The position numbers were made by a program, and so were the translations under genes. Positions 43,697 through 52,766 of a DNA stretch of 64,000 nucleotides are shown piece after piece; within the stretch, counting starts at the first letter, position 1; each line of letters begins with the position of its first letter. Source of the stretch: Sulfuricurvum sp. 17-40-25 (GTDB taxonomy: Bacteria; Campylobacterota; Campylobacteria; Campylobacterales; Sulfurimonadaceae); assembly GCA_002282015.1 (NCBI GenBank), contig NCIJ01000002.1, forward strand, positions 331,786-395,785. The letters run 5' to 3'. The notes under the pieces were generated by a model. That model did no database searches, was not told the DNA's origin, and worked only from the letters and a program-made list of their open reading frames with translations.

Positions 43697-44548
43697 ATGC
43701 AACGCTATAAAATCATTCATCGTACGTACTATAACTATTCTTCCAGTGTAATCCTAGAACCGCACACTCTTCTTCTGCGCCCAAGAGAAGACCATGAGCT
43801 TCGTATCGAATCTTTTGGATTAAAAACGACACCTTCTTCAACTTTAAATTGGCATCGTGACGTGGAAGGAAACTCGGTTGCAATCGCAAGTTTCACGGCT
43901 CCTACTACTCAGCTTTTAATTGAGAGTGAAGTCATCATCCAGCAGTTCAATGAAGATCCTCTGGACTTTATTGTTGAAGACTATGCTATAGATTATCCCT
44001 TTGTTTACCAAGGTGATGACCCTATTTTACTTTTTCCGTACCTGACATTACCTGATGCAAAAACAACCAATGTTGTAAACACATGGATTAGCAATTTTTG
44101 GCAACAAAATGAAAACATTCAGACTTACACGCTCTTACAACGTATAGCCAAGCATATTAATATGACACTTTCCTACCGTGTAAGAGAAGAACCGGGTGTT
44201 CAAACTGCTCTTGAAACACTCTCATTGGGTACAGGGTCATGTCGAGACTTCGCATTGCTTTTTATGGAGGCCATGAAGTGCTTAGGGCTTGCTTCTCGAT
44301 TTGTCAGTGGATATCTTCATGCGCCGTTAATGGTACAGGAAGTCGGATCAACTCACGCATGGGCTGAAGTGTATTTGCCAGGGGCCGGATGGAAAGGATT
44401 TGATCCAACCATTGGTGACATCGTTGGAAGCGATCATATAGCTGTAGCCGTTTCACGTTTAGCTCAATGCGTACCTCCTATAGCTGGAGCCTACACAGGT
44501 TCTGCCAAGTCAGAATTGGATGTGGGAGTATGGGTAAGCCTATTGTGA
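43697..44548 (+). CDS. Transglutaminase-family protein of the ATP-grasp / alpha-E group
   Basis: A 283-residue protein with the bacterial transglutaminase N-terminal domain (YKIIHRTYYNYSSSVILEPH, residues 3-22; LLLRPRE) and a catalytic core: GTGSCRDFALLFMEAMKCLG for Cys, GSTHAWAEVYLPGAG for His, and WKGFDPTIG for Asp. This two-domain kind is the usual genomic partner of alpha-E and circularly permuted ATP-grasp genes. Here those genes are 4 kb away on the other strand, separated by trpC, kdsB and others, so a functional link is an inference. AAAAAGGAAG precedes the ATG. Confidence 0.88.
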   Translation: MQRYKIIHRTYYNYSSSVILEPHTLLLRPREDHELRIESFGLKTTPSSTLNWHRDVEGNSVAIASFTAPTTQLLIESEVIIQQFNEDPLDFIVEDYAIDYPFVYQGDDPILLFPYLTLPDAKTTNVVNTWISNFWQQNENIQTYTLLQRIAKHINMTLSYRVREEPGVQTALETLSLGTGSCRDFALLFMEAMKCLGLASRFVSGYLHAPLMVQEVGSTHAWAEVYLPGAGWKGFDPTIGDIVGSDHIAVAVSRLAQCVPPIAGAYTGSAKSELDVGVWVSLL

Positions 44549-44607
44549 AAAAGACTTTAAAATTTATACCAAATCGCTTAAAAGCTAACATTGTACAAGG
44601 ATAAAAG

Positions 44608-45834
44608 ATGAATATTATAAACCTCTCAGTACAAAAGATTTTTAATAAAAAACACCAGATTTTTGCCTATGAACTCCTCTTTAAAGACAGCTCAAACAGG
44701 GATACCGGATTATCAGACAGCGTTAGAGGTACATCCCAGCTTATCATGAGTTCTATAACCAGTCCCGAACTCGACAAACTGCTTGGAAAAAAGAGTCTTG
44801 GATTTGTTAATATAGATGAATTTACCCTGACCAAAGGGATTTTGGATGTTTTGGATAAGGATCGATTTGTCCTCAATATCCACGAAGACATCAAGCTCGA
44901 TGAAACTATAGTCAATAAAATCATCCAGTACAAAAAAAGAGGGTTCATGCTCTCATTAGAGCGTTTTGACTCCAGTGCAGCTATGATCAATAAATTTAAA
45001 CAACTGTTCAACTTTATCGATATCATCAAAATGGATGTTGCCCTCTCACAACCCGAAAATCTAGAAAAAGTAATGAAAAAATTTGAAGGAACTCGTATTC
45101 AACTTTTAGCTCAAAATATTGAGACAAAAGAAGATTATAAAAAATGCCAAGATCTAGGGTTTCACTTGTTTCAAGGCTACTACTTGGACCGACCTGATGT
45201 GATCGAAATCATTGGTCCCAAAGAAGCTGCTCAATTTATCATTCTTCAACTCATTAAAATCATCAAAGAAGACAATACCGCCAATGAAAAACTGGAACAT
45301 TTTTTAAAAAAACAGGCTGATTTATCGTATAAACTGATCCAATTTTTCAATAACTCCGAAAAACTCAACGTTAAAGTCGAATCGTTGACCCAAGTGATCA
45401 ACCTGATGGGGAGACAAAAACTGCTTCGATGGCTGATGCTCTATTTATACTCGGAACTCTCTAAAAATCCTGCATCCAAGACACTGCTAGAACTCGCCAT
45501 AAAAAGAGCCGAAAGTATGGAAGCCGATGCATCACCGCAAAACAAAGATAAAGCTTATTTAGCAGGGATGTTTTCGCTTCTCAGCTCCATCTTTGAGACC
45601 AATATCAGAGAGTTGATGAACCACATCAATATGGACAGCGACATTACTTCATTGGTTCTTGATAAAAAAGGGATCTTTGCAGGAAGTTTAATGCGGGCGG
45701 AACAAGCAGAAAAAGAGTACCTTAGAAAAATCATGATTGCTAATTTTGATAAACTTTATACTACAGATTTGGTCAATACTCTGGAATGTGGCGGAATACC
45801 GATTGATAAGAATAAAATAGGAGATAAAAAATAA
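44608..45834 (+). CDS. EAL-HDOD signalling protein (YuxH-like)
   Basis: A 408-residue two-domain protein. Residues 1-~205 are an EAL-like domain: AYELLFKDS in place of EAL, a lost active-site row (FVNIDEFTL, LNIHEDIKL, LSLERFDSS), and the final FQGYYLDRP. Residues ~215-390 are an HDOD domain (QADLSYKLIQFFNNS, SLTQVINLMGRQKLLRWLMLYLYS), a helical HD-like fold without metal ligands. The YuxH/CdgJ family has this plan and controls motility in other bacteria, usually without enzyme activity. AAGGA precedes the ATG. It ends at a bidirectional-looking hairpin before rpsO. Confidence 0.85.
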   Translation: MNIINLSVQKIFNKKHQIFAYELLFKDSSNRDTGLSDSVRGTSQLIMSSITSPELDKLLGKKSLGFVNIDEFTLTKGILDVLDKDRFVLNIHEDIKLDETIVNKIIQYKKRGFMLSLERFDSSAAMINKFKQLFNFIDIIKMDVALSQPENLEKVMKKFEGTRIQLLAQNIETKEDYKKCQDLGFHLFQGYYLDRPDVIEIIGPKEAAQFIILQLIKIIKEDNTANEKLEHFLKKQADLSYKLIQFFNNSEKLNVKVESLTQVINLMGRQKLLRWLMLYLYSELSKNPASKTLLELAIKRAESMEADASPQNKDKAYLAGMFSLLSSIFETNIRELMNHINMDSDITSLVLDKKGIFAGSLMRAEQAEKEYLRKIMIANFDKLYTTDLVNTLECGGIPIDKNKIGDKK

Positions 45835-45843
45835 GAAAGTACA

Positions 45844-45867
45844 AACTACCTCAGTAAAGAGGTAGTT
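45844..45867 (-). terminator. Hairpin terminator of rpsO (possibly bidirectional)
   Basis: Perfect 9-base stem AACTACCTC (45844-45852) / GAGGTAGTT (45859-45867) with a 6-base loop. On the minus strand it is followed by a T-rich run (TTTGTACTTTCTTATTTTTT), 16 bases after the rpsO stop. On the plus strand it begins ten bases after the EAL-HDOD stop. Confidence 0.75.
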
Positions 45868-45882
45868 CTATCTAAAAGAAAT

Positions 45883-46158
45883 TTAGATATTGTCGCGGAT
45901 GTTAAGCTCAGCAATTAACTTGATGTAGCTTGGACGGTTTGTACGCTTCAAATAACGCATCAAACGACGACGTTGTCCAACTAATTTCAAAAGGCCCAAA
46001 CGTGAAGAGTGATCTTTTTTGAAAATTTTAAGGTGTTCTGTTAACTCAGCAATACGAGTTGAAAGAAGTGCGATTTGAACTTCACTTGAACCAGTGTCAC
46101 CTTCAGTACGTTGGTACTGTTTAATGATTTCTATTTTTTTAGCCGTATCTAAAGCCAT
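45883..46158 (-). CDS. rpsO: 30S ribosomal protein S15
   Basis: A 91-residue ribosomal protein of standard length. Family blocks: [40 protein letters not shown] and [21 protein letters not shown]15 binds the central domain of 16S rRNA early in 30S assembly. A strong AGGAGG precedes the ATG. It is divergent from flhA, as in other Campylobacterota, and is closed by the hairpin at 45844-45867. Confidence 0.98.
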   Translation of the reverse strand: MALDTAKKIEIIKQYQRTEGDTGSSEVQIALLSTRIAELTEHLKIFKKDHSSRLGLLKLVGQRRRLMRYLKRTNRPSYIKLIAELNIRDNI

Positions 46159-46218
46159 AATAGCCTCCTGATGGGTAGTTTATTTACTCGAAAAATAATT
46201 TTCTCAAAGCAGGTCGCA

Positions 46219-46224
46219 ATTATA
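46219..46224 (-). promoter_or_regulatory. rpsO -10 element
   Basis: TATAAT on the minus strand within TTGGCTATAATTGCG, preceded by a T-rich tract and lacking a clear -35. It is about 61 bases before the rpsO start. Confidence 0.5.
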
Positions 46225-46328
46225 GCCAAAAAAAAACTTATTTACTATAAAAAGCACCCTAAAGTACCTCTAATAGTTTTAAGCTATAATGACCTTAATT
46301 AAATAACTTGAATTTAGAAGAGTAACGC

Positions 46329-48524
46329 TTGGCAAAAGTAAAAAAGAGAGCCATTAACGCCAGCACCATCCTTTCGGCAATATTTGCATCTCGTGACCTT
46401 AGTATGGTCGTTTTTGTCATGGCTATTTTGGCGATTATTATCGTCCCTTTACCCAGCGGAATGCTCGATATGCTGCTCGCGATTGTTATCGCAATTTCGG
46501 TTCTCGTCTTGCTTATTTCACTGTACATTCCACGTCCTACGGACTTGACAACCTTTCCAACACTTTTGCTCATTATCACCCTCTTTCGTCTCTCGCTGAA
46601 TATTGCCACCACAAGAATGATTCTCAGTCATGGTCATGAGGGACCAGAAGCCGTCAGTGATATCGTCACGAGTTTTGGAAATTTCGTTATCGGCGGCAAC
46701 TATGTCATCGGGATTATCGTTTTTAGTATCATCGTTTTGATCAATTTTATGGTTATTACCAAGGGTTCAAACCGCGTTGCAGAAGTCGCAGCGCGCTTTA
46801 CCCTCGATGCAATGCCGGGTAAACAGATGGCCATTGACGCCGATCTCAACAGTGGACTCATCGAAGAAGCTGAGGCCAAACGCCGTCGTGCTGAGATTTT
46901 ACAAGATGCCAATTTCTATGGAGCCATGGACGGATCGGGTAAGTTTATCAAAGGGGATGCGATTGCGGGGATCATCATCACCACAATCAATATCATCGGC
47001 GGTTTTTTAATCGGTATTTTTCAATTTGATCTGGATGTATCCGCAAGTGCACAAACGTATACCATACTCACTATTGGGGATGGTCTTGTCTCCCAAATTC
47101 CTGCGTTAATTATCTCAACAGCAACGGGTATCATGATCACACGTGCTTCCAACGATGAGGGCAATTTTGCCGAGGGAAGTATCAATCAACTCATGGGTAA
47201 TGCCAAAGTCATGATCATCGTGGGTGTGATCATGCTGATGTTTGCCGCTGTTCCTGGACTTCCAACGATCTCAATGGGCTTTGTCGGTTTGGTCTTTTTA
47301 GGGCTTGGTTACGCGTTGTATAAATTTGAAAAAGGGGACTTTGTCCTTACTAAATCCCCCTCAATCGGTGAATCAGGAACTTCTAATCCTTCAAGTGATG
47401 AGACTACTGAAGCCGGTGCCTCTGCTTCCTCCACAACACGCAAACGATCCAACGAAGAGATTGCCAAAGAAGAAGAAGCAGCACTGGAGGACATCCTCAA
47501 AATCGAGATGCTTGAACTCACCCTTGGCTATCAGCTCATCCGTCTTGCGGATGGAACACAAGGGGGAGATTTATTGGAGCGTATTCGCTCAATGCGCCGT
47601 AAGATCGCTTCTGATTTTGGTTTCTTAATGCCTCAGGTACGTATCCGTGATAATCTGCATCTCAAACCAAACCAATACTCTATTTTACTTAAAGGGGTCT
47701 CTATCGGTGATGGCATGATCCAGCCCGATCGTTATCTCGCTATGGACAGTGGAATGGCCATCGGAGAGCTTGAGGGCGGTGAACCGACCAAGGAGCCGGC
47801 ATTTGGGCTTGACGCCTTTTGGATTGCCCCAGAACAAAAAGAAGATGCGATCATCAATGGGTATACGGTTGTCGACCCTGCAACCGTTATCTCAACACAC
47901 ATGAGTGAGTTAATCAAGAAACATGCAGAAGAGCTACTAACCCGTCAAGAAACCCAAATACTCATTGATAAGATCAAAAATGATTATCCAGTCGTCATTG
48001 ATGACTTACTCAAAGTTGCCAACATCGGCTTGATCCAACGTGTGTTCAAAGGCCTTTTGCACGAACGTGTCCCTCTCAAAGACATGATCACCATTCTCGA
48101 AACCATAGCCGACGTTGCCGAATACACCAAAAGCGTGGACGTCATCACCGAACATGTACGGGCAAAACTTTCGCGTATTATCACCCAAGCCTATACTGGG
48201 GCTGATGGAATTATAAAATTGTTGACATTTGACGCTATGAGCGAACAACGATTACTTGAAAAATCTCAAGAACACGATGGCATTAAACAGCTGATGCTTA
48301 ATGTTGGAGAGATCAATGCCCTCATTCAAGCTACCAGTGAAAAAGCAAGTGAACTGCTGCAAAAAGGGGTATCACCCATCGTCATTATTGTTGATCCAAA
48401 ACTACGCCGACCGTTGGCAGAGATTTACGAACGCTTCAATCTTGAAATTATCGTCCTTTCGCATGCTGAAATCGACTCCAGTGCCAAGTTTGAAGTACTT
48501 GGCTCCATTACATTAAATAAATAG
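46329..48524 (+). CDS. flhA: FlhA, flagellar type III export gate
   Basis: A 731-residue export-gate protein. About eight N-terminal helices include LSIPxPTDLxxFPTxLLxxTLFRLSLNI-type sequence (here ISLYIPRPTDLTTFPT). The FHIPEP motif region AARFTLDAMPGKQMAIDADL is diagnostic. The cytoplasmic domain after ~residue 370 is joined by a Ser/Thr/Glu-rich linker and holds VRIRDNLHLKPNQY. FlhA docks export substrates and uses the proton-motive force. The start is TTG at 46329, supported by AGAAGAG seven bases upstream. A candidate -10 (TATAAT at 46285-46290) lies 38 bases before it. Confidence 0.97.
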   Translation: MAKVKKRAINASTILSAIFASRDLSMVVFVMAILAIIIVPLPSGMLDMLLAIVIAISVLVLLISLYIPRPTDLTTFPTLLLIITLFRLSLNIATTRMILSHGHEGPEAVSDIVTSFGNFVIGGNYVIGIIVFSIIVLINFMVITKGSNRVAEVAARFTLDAMPGKQMAIDADLNSGLIEEAEAKRRRAEILQDANFYGAMDGSGKFIKGDAIAGIIITTINIIGGFLIGIFQFDLDVSASAQTYTILTIGDGLVSQIPALIISTATGIMITRASNDEGNFAEGSINQLMGNAKVMIIVGVIMLMFAAVPGLPTISMGFVGLVFLGLGYALYKFEKGDFVLTKSPSIGESGTSNPSSDETTEAGASASSTTRKRSNEEIAKEEEAALEDILKIEMLELTLGYQLIRLADGTQGGDLLERIRSMRRKIASDFGFLMPQVRIRDNLHLKPNQYSILLKGVSIGDGMIQPDRYLAMDSGMAIGELEGGEPTKEPAFGLDAFWIAPEQKEDAIINGYTVVDPATVISTHMSELIKKHAEELLTRQETQILIDKIKNDYPVVIDDLLKVANIGLIQRVFKGLLHERVPLKDMITILETIADVAEYTKSVDVITEHVRAKLSRIITQAYTGADGIIKLLTFDAMSEQRLLEKSQEHDGIKQLMLNVGEINALIQATSEKASELLQKGVSPIVIIVDPKLRRPLAEIYERFNLEIIVLSHAEIDSSAKFEVLGSITLNK

Positions 48525-48533
48525 GATATATTC

Positions 48534-49610
48534 ATGAACAAGACCATTTACCACCTTTCGCATATCGACTTAGACGGCTACAGCTGTCAGCTCGTTATGG
48601 CACAAACAACACACACAATGATCAGTTATAACGCCAATTACGGTGCAGAAGTGATGGAGCGACTTACTGAGATCGTAGAGCTTATCAAAAAAGAGAAACA
48701 AGAAGCGACTATTTTGATCAGCGACCTTAATCTCTATCCCGAAGAGGCTAAATGGCTTAACAATGAGATTAACCGTCTCAATGATACCGGTTGGAAGATC
48801 ACCATCACCCTGCTCGATCACCACGGTAGTGGAAAAGATACTGCGGCTTTGTATCCATGGTATTTTCTAGATACTGAACGCTGTGCGACCAGGATCGTCT
48901 ATGAGTATGCTCAAGAGCATTACGGACTACAAAGCGGCGGATGGCTCGAAGCCTTTGTCAAAGTGGTTAACGCCGTTGATTTATGGCACCAAGACGAAGT
49001 AGAAGATTTTGAATACGGTAAAGTCTGTATGCGTCTCATCAGCGATGCCAAAGAGATCAATCGTGTTATGTTTGCCTCCGAAGATCGTGGCTATAAACTC
49101 GCTATGCTGGAACAAGCAGCACTTATGCGCTTTGCCCCTAACGCCAATATCGCGCTAGATGAAGCGCTTCATAAAATGAAAAAAGATTTTTTTAAAGACG
49201 GTGTGGACAATACTTTGGACAATCTTTCTACCAAACATATTGTTAGCTTATTGGGGACAAAACGCTCTGTTATGACCATCTATTACAAAGGATGGCGCGG
49301 ATTTTTGAGCTATGGCTTGGGTAATACTTCCATCATCGGAAACGGATTTTTGACTACCTATGGTGAGTTTGATTTCTTTTTAGATGTCGGAACACGTGGT
49401 ACGATGAGTCTTCGCGGACACAACCGTGTGGATGTCGCGATGATGTCCGGCGAATGGGTAGGCGGTGGTGGACACCCTAATGCCGCAGGTGGAAGAATCC
49501 AAGGATTCAAAGAGCAGTTTCGTTATGATAAGGTGAAACTTCAAATCGAAAACATGCTCTCTACTAAAGAAGCTATACATGGTAAACTCCCTCATAAAAT
49601 AGAAGAATAA
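48534..49610 (+). CDS. DHH-family phosphoesterase
   Basis: A 358-residue protein. The N-terminal metal site has HIDLDGYSC (first aspartates), ILISDLN, and LLDHHGSGKDT with the DHH motif. The C-terminal DHHA1 domain ends in GGGHPNAAGGRI. This layout is shared by oligoribonuclease NrnA and c-di-AMP phosphodiesterases; the first motif here is HxDLDG, not the usual DHDAD, so the nearest group is uncertain. Substrates could be short RNA or nucleotides such as pAp. It overlaps the ABC-F gene by one base (TAATGA), so both are translated together. Confidence 0.87.
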   Translation: MNKTIYHLSHIDLDGYSCQLVMAQTTHTMISYNANYGAEVMERLTEIVELIKKEKQEATILISDLNLYPEEAKWLNNEINRLNDTGWKITITLLDHHGSGKDTAALYPWYFLDTERCATRIVYEYAQEHYGLQSGGWLEAFVKVVNAVDLWHQDEVEDFEYGKVCMRLISDAKEINRVMFASEDRGYKLAMLEQAALMRFAPNANIALDEALHKMKKDFFKDGVDNTLDNLSTKHIVSLLGTKRSVMTIYYKGWRGFLSYGLGNTSIIGNGFLTTYGEFDFFLDVGTRGTMSLRGHNRVDVAMMSGEWVGGGGHPNAAGGRIQGFKEQFRYDKVKLQIENMLSTKEAIHGKLPHKIEE

Positions 49611-51442
49611 TGATCCAAATCAACAATCTCATTAAAAGCTACGGCACGCGAGTTCTCTTTGAGGACTTGTCCCTCAAACTAAATAGCGGTAATAAAGTTG
49701 GCTTCGTCGGACGTAACGGTACGGGAAAATCCACTCTTTTTAAAATCATTTTGGATGAAGAACATTACGATAGCGGCGAGATCATCATCCCCAAGAACTA
49801 CCGTATCGGCACGCTTCGTCAACATCTGCATTTTACCCATAAAACGGTGCGTGATGAGTGTGCTTCGGTCTTAGAAGATGATGCCCAACACGATGTCTAT
49901 AAAGTCGAAAAAATCCTCTTTGGTTTAGGATTCACGCAAGAAGATTTAGATCGTGATCCATTGAGCTTTTCCGGCGGGTATCAAATTCGTATGAACCTCG
50001 TCAAACTCCTCGTCACTGAACCCAATCTCCTGCTTTTGGACGAACCGACCAACTACCTCGATATCGTCTCTTTACGATGGCTTGGTGCCTTTATCCGTTC
50101 GTTTGAGGGCGAAGTGATCCTCATAACCCACGATCGTGATTTCATGGACTCCGTGAGCACACACACGATGGGTCTGCGCCGTAAAAATGTTTCGATCATC
50201 AAAGGAAACAGTGTCAAATATTATGAGATGATGGCACAAGAAGATGAACTGTACCTCAAAACAAAAATAAATCACGATAAAAAGCGTGAAGAACTCATCG
50301 ACTTTGTAGCTCGTAACAAAGCCCGTGCTTCCACGGCCGTCATGGCACAATCCAAACAAAAAGAGCTCGATAAAATGGGGATTATGGAAAATCTGGAAAA
50401 CGATAGCGACCTATCGTTTTCATTCTCCTATTCCCCTACTCCTGCCAAAGTGATCATGAGCGTCAAAGACCTCTCTTTTGGATACAACGCCAACGAATTG
50501 CTCTTTGAAAATCTCACTTTTAATTTAGAAAAAAACAAGTGCCTCGCCATCATCGGTAAAAATGGTAAAGGAAAATCAACCCTGCTCAATGCAATAGCAG
50601 GTGTGTTAACGCCAAACGGTGAGATCACGATGCACCCATCAACTGCCATAGCCCATTTCGGTCAGACCAATATTGAGCGGCTTAATACCAACAGTACCAT
50701 CATCGATGAAATTCAAAGCGCGGACAATACCCTGCCCAATGTCAGAGTGCGCGGTATCTGCGGAACGATGATGTTCAGTGGCGATGATGCCGAAAAAAAG
50801 ATCAGTATCCTCTCAGGGGGAGAGCGCAGCCGTGTCATGCTGGGTAAGATCATCGCTACTCCTGCCAACCTCCTGTTCCTCGATGAGCCGACCAACCACC
50901 TCGACATGCAATCCATCGATTCACTCACCGATGCGGTCAAACGTTTTGAAGGCTCTACGGTCATCGTTACCCACTCTGAAATGCTGTTACGTGAGCTGGC
51001 TGATCAGCTTATCATTTTCCGTGAGGGCGGTGCAGAATTTTTCAACGGTACCTACGATGAGTTTTTAGAAAAAATTGGCTGGGAAGACGATATCAGCGAT
51101 GCGCCAAAAGCACCAAAACCAGTACAACAAGGTTCCAAGAAAGAGCAAAAACAACAACGTGCAGAGATAGTCCAAGAACGTTCTCGTCTCTTAAACCCTC
51201 TCAAAAAAGAGATCGATCATTGTGAAAATACCATTATGAAACTCGAAGACAAACTCAAAACTTCCCACGAACAACTCATCACCTATTCCAATAACGGCGA
51301 TAGTAGTAAACTTATGGAAGTGTCCAAAAGCGTCGCTGCGGATGAGAAGATGATCGAGGAGCTATTTGAGCGTCTCGAAGTTGCCAGCAATGAATTTGAG
51401 CGTATTACCAAAGAAACCGATGAAAAACTCAACGCCCTCTAA
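49610..51442 (+). CDS. ABC-F ATPase (Uup/YheS-like translation factor)
   Basis: A 610-residue protein with two ABC domains and no membrane part. First domain: GRNGTGKSTL, SFSGGYQIRMNL, LLLLDEPTNYLD. Second: GKNGKGKSTLL, LSGGERSRVMLG, LLFLDEPTNHLD. The linker between them (KTKINHDKKREELIDFVAR) and a C-terminal coiled coil (EIDHCENTIMKLEDKLKTS) match housekeeping ABC-F proteins such as Uup and YheS, which act on stalled ribosomes. The signature of domain 1 is degenerate (SFSGGYQ), as is usual in this family. Resistance types cannot be ruled out by sequence alone. Confidence 0.9.
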   Translation: MIQINNLIKSYGTRVLFEDLSLKLNSGNKVGFVGRNGTGKSTLFKIILDEEHYDSGEIIIPKNYRIGTLRQHLHFTHKTVRDECASVLEDDAQHDVYKVEKILFGLGFTQEDLDRDPLSFSGGYQIRMNLVKLLVTEPNLLLLDEPTNYLDIVSLRWLGAFIRSFEGEVILITHDRDFMDSVSTHTMGLRRKNVSIIKGNSVKYYEMMAQEDELYLKTKINHDKKREELIDFVARNKARASTAVMAQSKQKELDKMGIMENLENDSDLSFSFSYSPTPAKVIMSVKDLSFGYNANELLFENLTFNLEKNKCLAIIGKNGKGKSTLLNAIAGVLTPNGEITMHPSTAIAHFGQTNIERLNTNSTIIDEIQSADNTLPNVRVRGICGTMMFSGDDAEKKISILSGGERSRVMLGKIIATPANLLFLDEPTNHLDMQSIDSLTDAVKRFEGSTVIVTHSEMLLRELADQLIIFREGGAEFFNGTYDEFLEKIGWEDDISDAPKAPKPVQQGSKKEQKQQRAEIVQERSRLLNPLKKEIDHCENTIMKLEDKLKTSHEQLITYSNNGDSSKLMEVSKSVAADEKMIEELFERLEVASNEFERITKETDEKLNAL

Positions 51443-52145
51443 ACAGAGACTCGATCAGCTCCTCACGAGCCTCGGATACGCAAGCCGTAATGAGTCTAAA
51501 AAGCTCATTGCCTCAGGGCATGTCACTGTTGAGGGAAAACAAGTCAAAAAAAGCGACTTCAAAGCCTTTCATCATGATGTACAATTTAACGGTGAACCTC
51601 TTGATCCCTTGCAAGGAATCGTTATTCTAATGAATAAACCTGTGGGCCTAGTCTGTTCTCATGATGATGGAGAGGGGCAACTTGTCTATGATCTGCTTCC
51701 CACTCGATGGCGAAATCGTGATCCCAAAATCTCCACAATCGGACGGTTGGACAAAGAGACCAGCGGGCTTTTATTACTGACGGATGATGGTCAATTACTT
51801 CATCGCCTCACCTCCCCCAAATATCATGTCCCAAAGTTGTATGAAGTAACACTGGATAGACCGTTAAAAGGGAATGAAGCAGAGATATTTAGCGCTGGAA
51901 GCCTCATGCTCAACGGTGAAAAAACCGCGTGTCTACCTGCAAAACTCAGCATCATAGATGAGACCCACGTAACACTCGAGATCACTGAGGGGCGCTACCA
52001 TCAAGTGCGTCGCATGTTTGCCGCTGTTGGCAATCATGTCACCGCATTGCACCGTACTCGTATCGGTAATTTAACGCTTGGGGATTTAAAGGTTGGAGAG
52101 TATCGATTATTATCCTTAGATGAATTATTAACCGTGAGCCTTTAA
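51420..52145 (+). CDS. RsuA/RluB-type rRNA pseudouridine synthase
   Basis: About 241 residues from the ATG at 51420 (MKNSTPSKQRLDQLLTSLGY), overlapping the ABC-F end by 23 bases; the longer frame has no ribosome site. An S4 domain (~8-60) is followed by the catalytic core ISTIGRLDKETSGLLLLTDD with the active Asp, and TEGRYHQVRRMFAAVGNHVTAL. This is the RsuA family; RsuA targets U516 of 16S rRNA and RluB/E/F act on 23S. The length favours RsuA. Its last 18 bases overlap the end of the opposite-strand brnA gene. Confidence 0.9.
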   Translation: MKNSTPSKQRLDQLLTSLGYASRNESKKLIASGHVTVEGKQVKKSDFKAFHHDVQFNGEPLDPLQGIVILMNKPVGLVCSHDDGEGQLVYDLLPTRWRNRDPKISTIGRLDKETSGLLLLTDDGQLLHRLTSPKYHVPKLYEVTLDRPLKGNEAEIFSAGSLMLNGEKTACLPAKLSIIDETHVTLEITEGRYHQVRRMFAAVGNHVTALHRTRIGNLTLGDLKVGEYRLLSLDELLTVSL

Positions 52146-52385
52146 GCCATCCGCAATCAACATCTTGAGATACGATTGATACGGAATATCATTTTTATTT
52201 GCTTGAATTTTCAACGTTTCAATCATATCAATAGGCATACGAATCGAGATTGTTTTCGCGCTTTTTTGCAACTTTGTAAGACGCATCGGTTTGGCTTTGT
52301 CCCAGTCGATGTATTCGGTAGAGTCATGCTCGTCCCAAAATATTGCTGTCTCTTCTTCTGTTTTTAATTCAGGAATTTTTTTCAT
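52128..52385 (-). CDS. brnA: BrnA-family antitoxin
   Basis: An 85-residue protein. The N-terminal part has TEEETAIFWDEHDSTEYIDW, the toxin-wrapping block common to BrnA antitoxins, and the C-terminal half a ribbon-helix-helix DNA-binding motif (TISIRMPIDMIETLKIQANK). It is encoded after the toxin and overlaps it by 17 bases, the normal BrnTA order (toxin first). The pair should repress its own promoter, where an inverted repeat sits over the -10. The 3' end runs 18 bases into rsuA, which suggests it was placed next to that gene. Confidence 0.88.
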   Translation of the reverse strand: MKKIPELKTEEETAIFWDEHDSTEYIDWDKAKPMRLTKLQKSAKTISIRMPIDMIETLKIQANKNDIPYQSYLKMLIADGLKAHG

Positions 52386-52677
52386 AATAGCTTCTCTCCT
52401 TTTTACTCATAGCGCGTGCCGAAATTACTCTGATCTTTTGCTCCCGTACAGTGAAAGCAACAAAAAGATATTGAGTATCATCGGTCTTTCCGAGTGCATA
52501 GCATCGACATTCTTCTTCTGAGTGTGCTGTGTCTTCATAAACGAGTAATGGTTCGTTAAAAAATATCGCTTCAATCAGCCAAAAATCGAGTCCATGCTTG
52601 AGTTTATTTTTTTCGATGTTGCCATCATCCCATTCAAATCCACGTAATCGTTCGACATTCAGACAATCAAACATCAC
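52369..52677 (-). CDS. brnT: BrnT-family ribonuclease toxin
   Basis: About 102 residues. BrnT blocks are clear: FEWDDGNIEKNKLKHGLDFW, FFNEPLLVYEDTAHSEEE, RCYALGKTDDTQYLFVAFTV and RVISARAMSKKERSYYEK. BrnT is a RelE-like RNase that stops translation under stress. An AAAAGG lies a few bases before the ATGATG start. It is the first gene of the pair, read from a strong sigma-70 promoter. Confidence 0.92.
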   Translation of the reverse strand: MMFDCLNVERLRGFEWDDGNIEKNKLKHGLDFWLIEAIFFNEPLLVYEDTAHSEEECRCYALGKTDDTQYLFVAFTVREQKIRVISARAMSKKERSYYEKNS

Positions 52678-52689
52678 CGACCTTTTACT

Positions 52690-52732
52690 AAATGTATGTA
52701 ATGATTATATACATTTAAATCTATCAAGTCAA
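52690..52732 (-). promoter_or_regulatory. brnTA promoter with overlapping operator
   Basis: On the minus strand: -35 TTGACT (52727-52732), 17-base spacer, -10 TATAAT (52704-52709). An inverted repeat with perfect 8-base arms, AAATGTAT (52690-52697) and ATACATTT (52709-52716), straddles the -10 with 11 bases between arms. This is a good target for autorepression by the ribbon-helix-helix antitoxin. Confidence 0.72.
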
Positions 52733-52754
52733 GTCTAAGCAACTATCCTTTCGC

Positions 52755-52760
52755 TATAAT
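52755..52760 (+). promoter_or_regulatory. -10 element six bases before the ATG (leaderless candidate)
   Basis: TATAAT ends six bases before the ATG at 52767, so transcription would start at or next to the start codon. No Shine-Dalgarno is present. Confidence 0.45.
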
Positions 52761-52766
52761 CTCATC

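Noticed and set aside
51366..51419. Eighteen extra N-terminal codons for the RsuA-type gene
   Set aside because: They lie inside the ABC-F gene in another frame; the S4 domain starts after the ATG at 51420.
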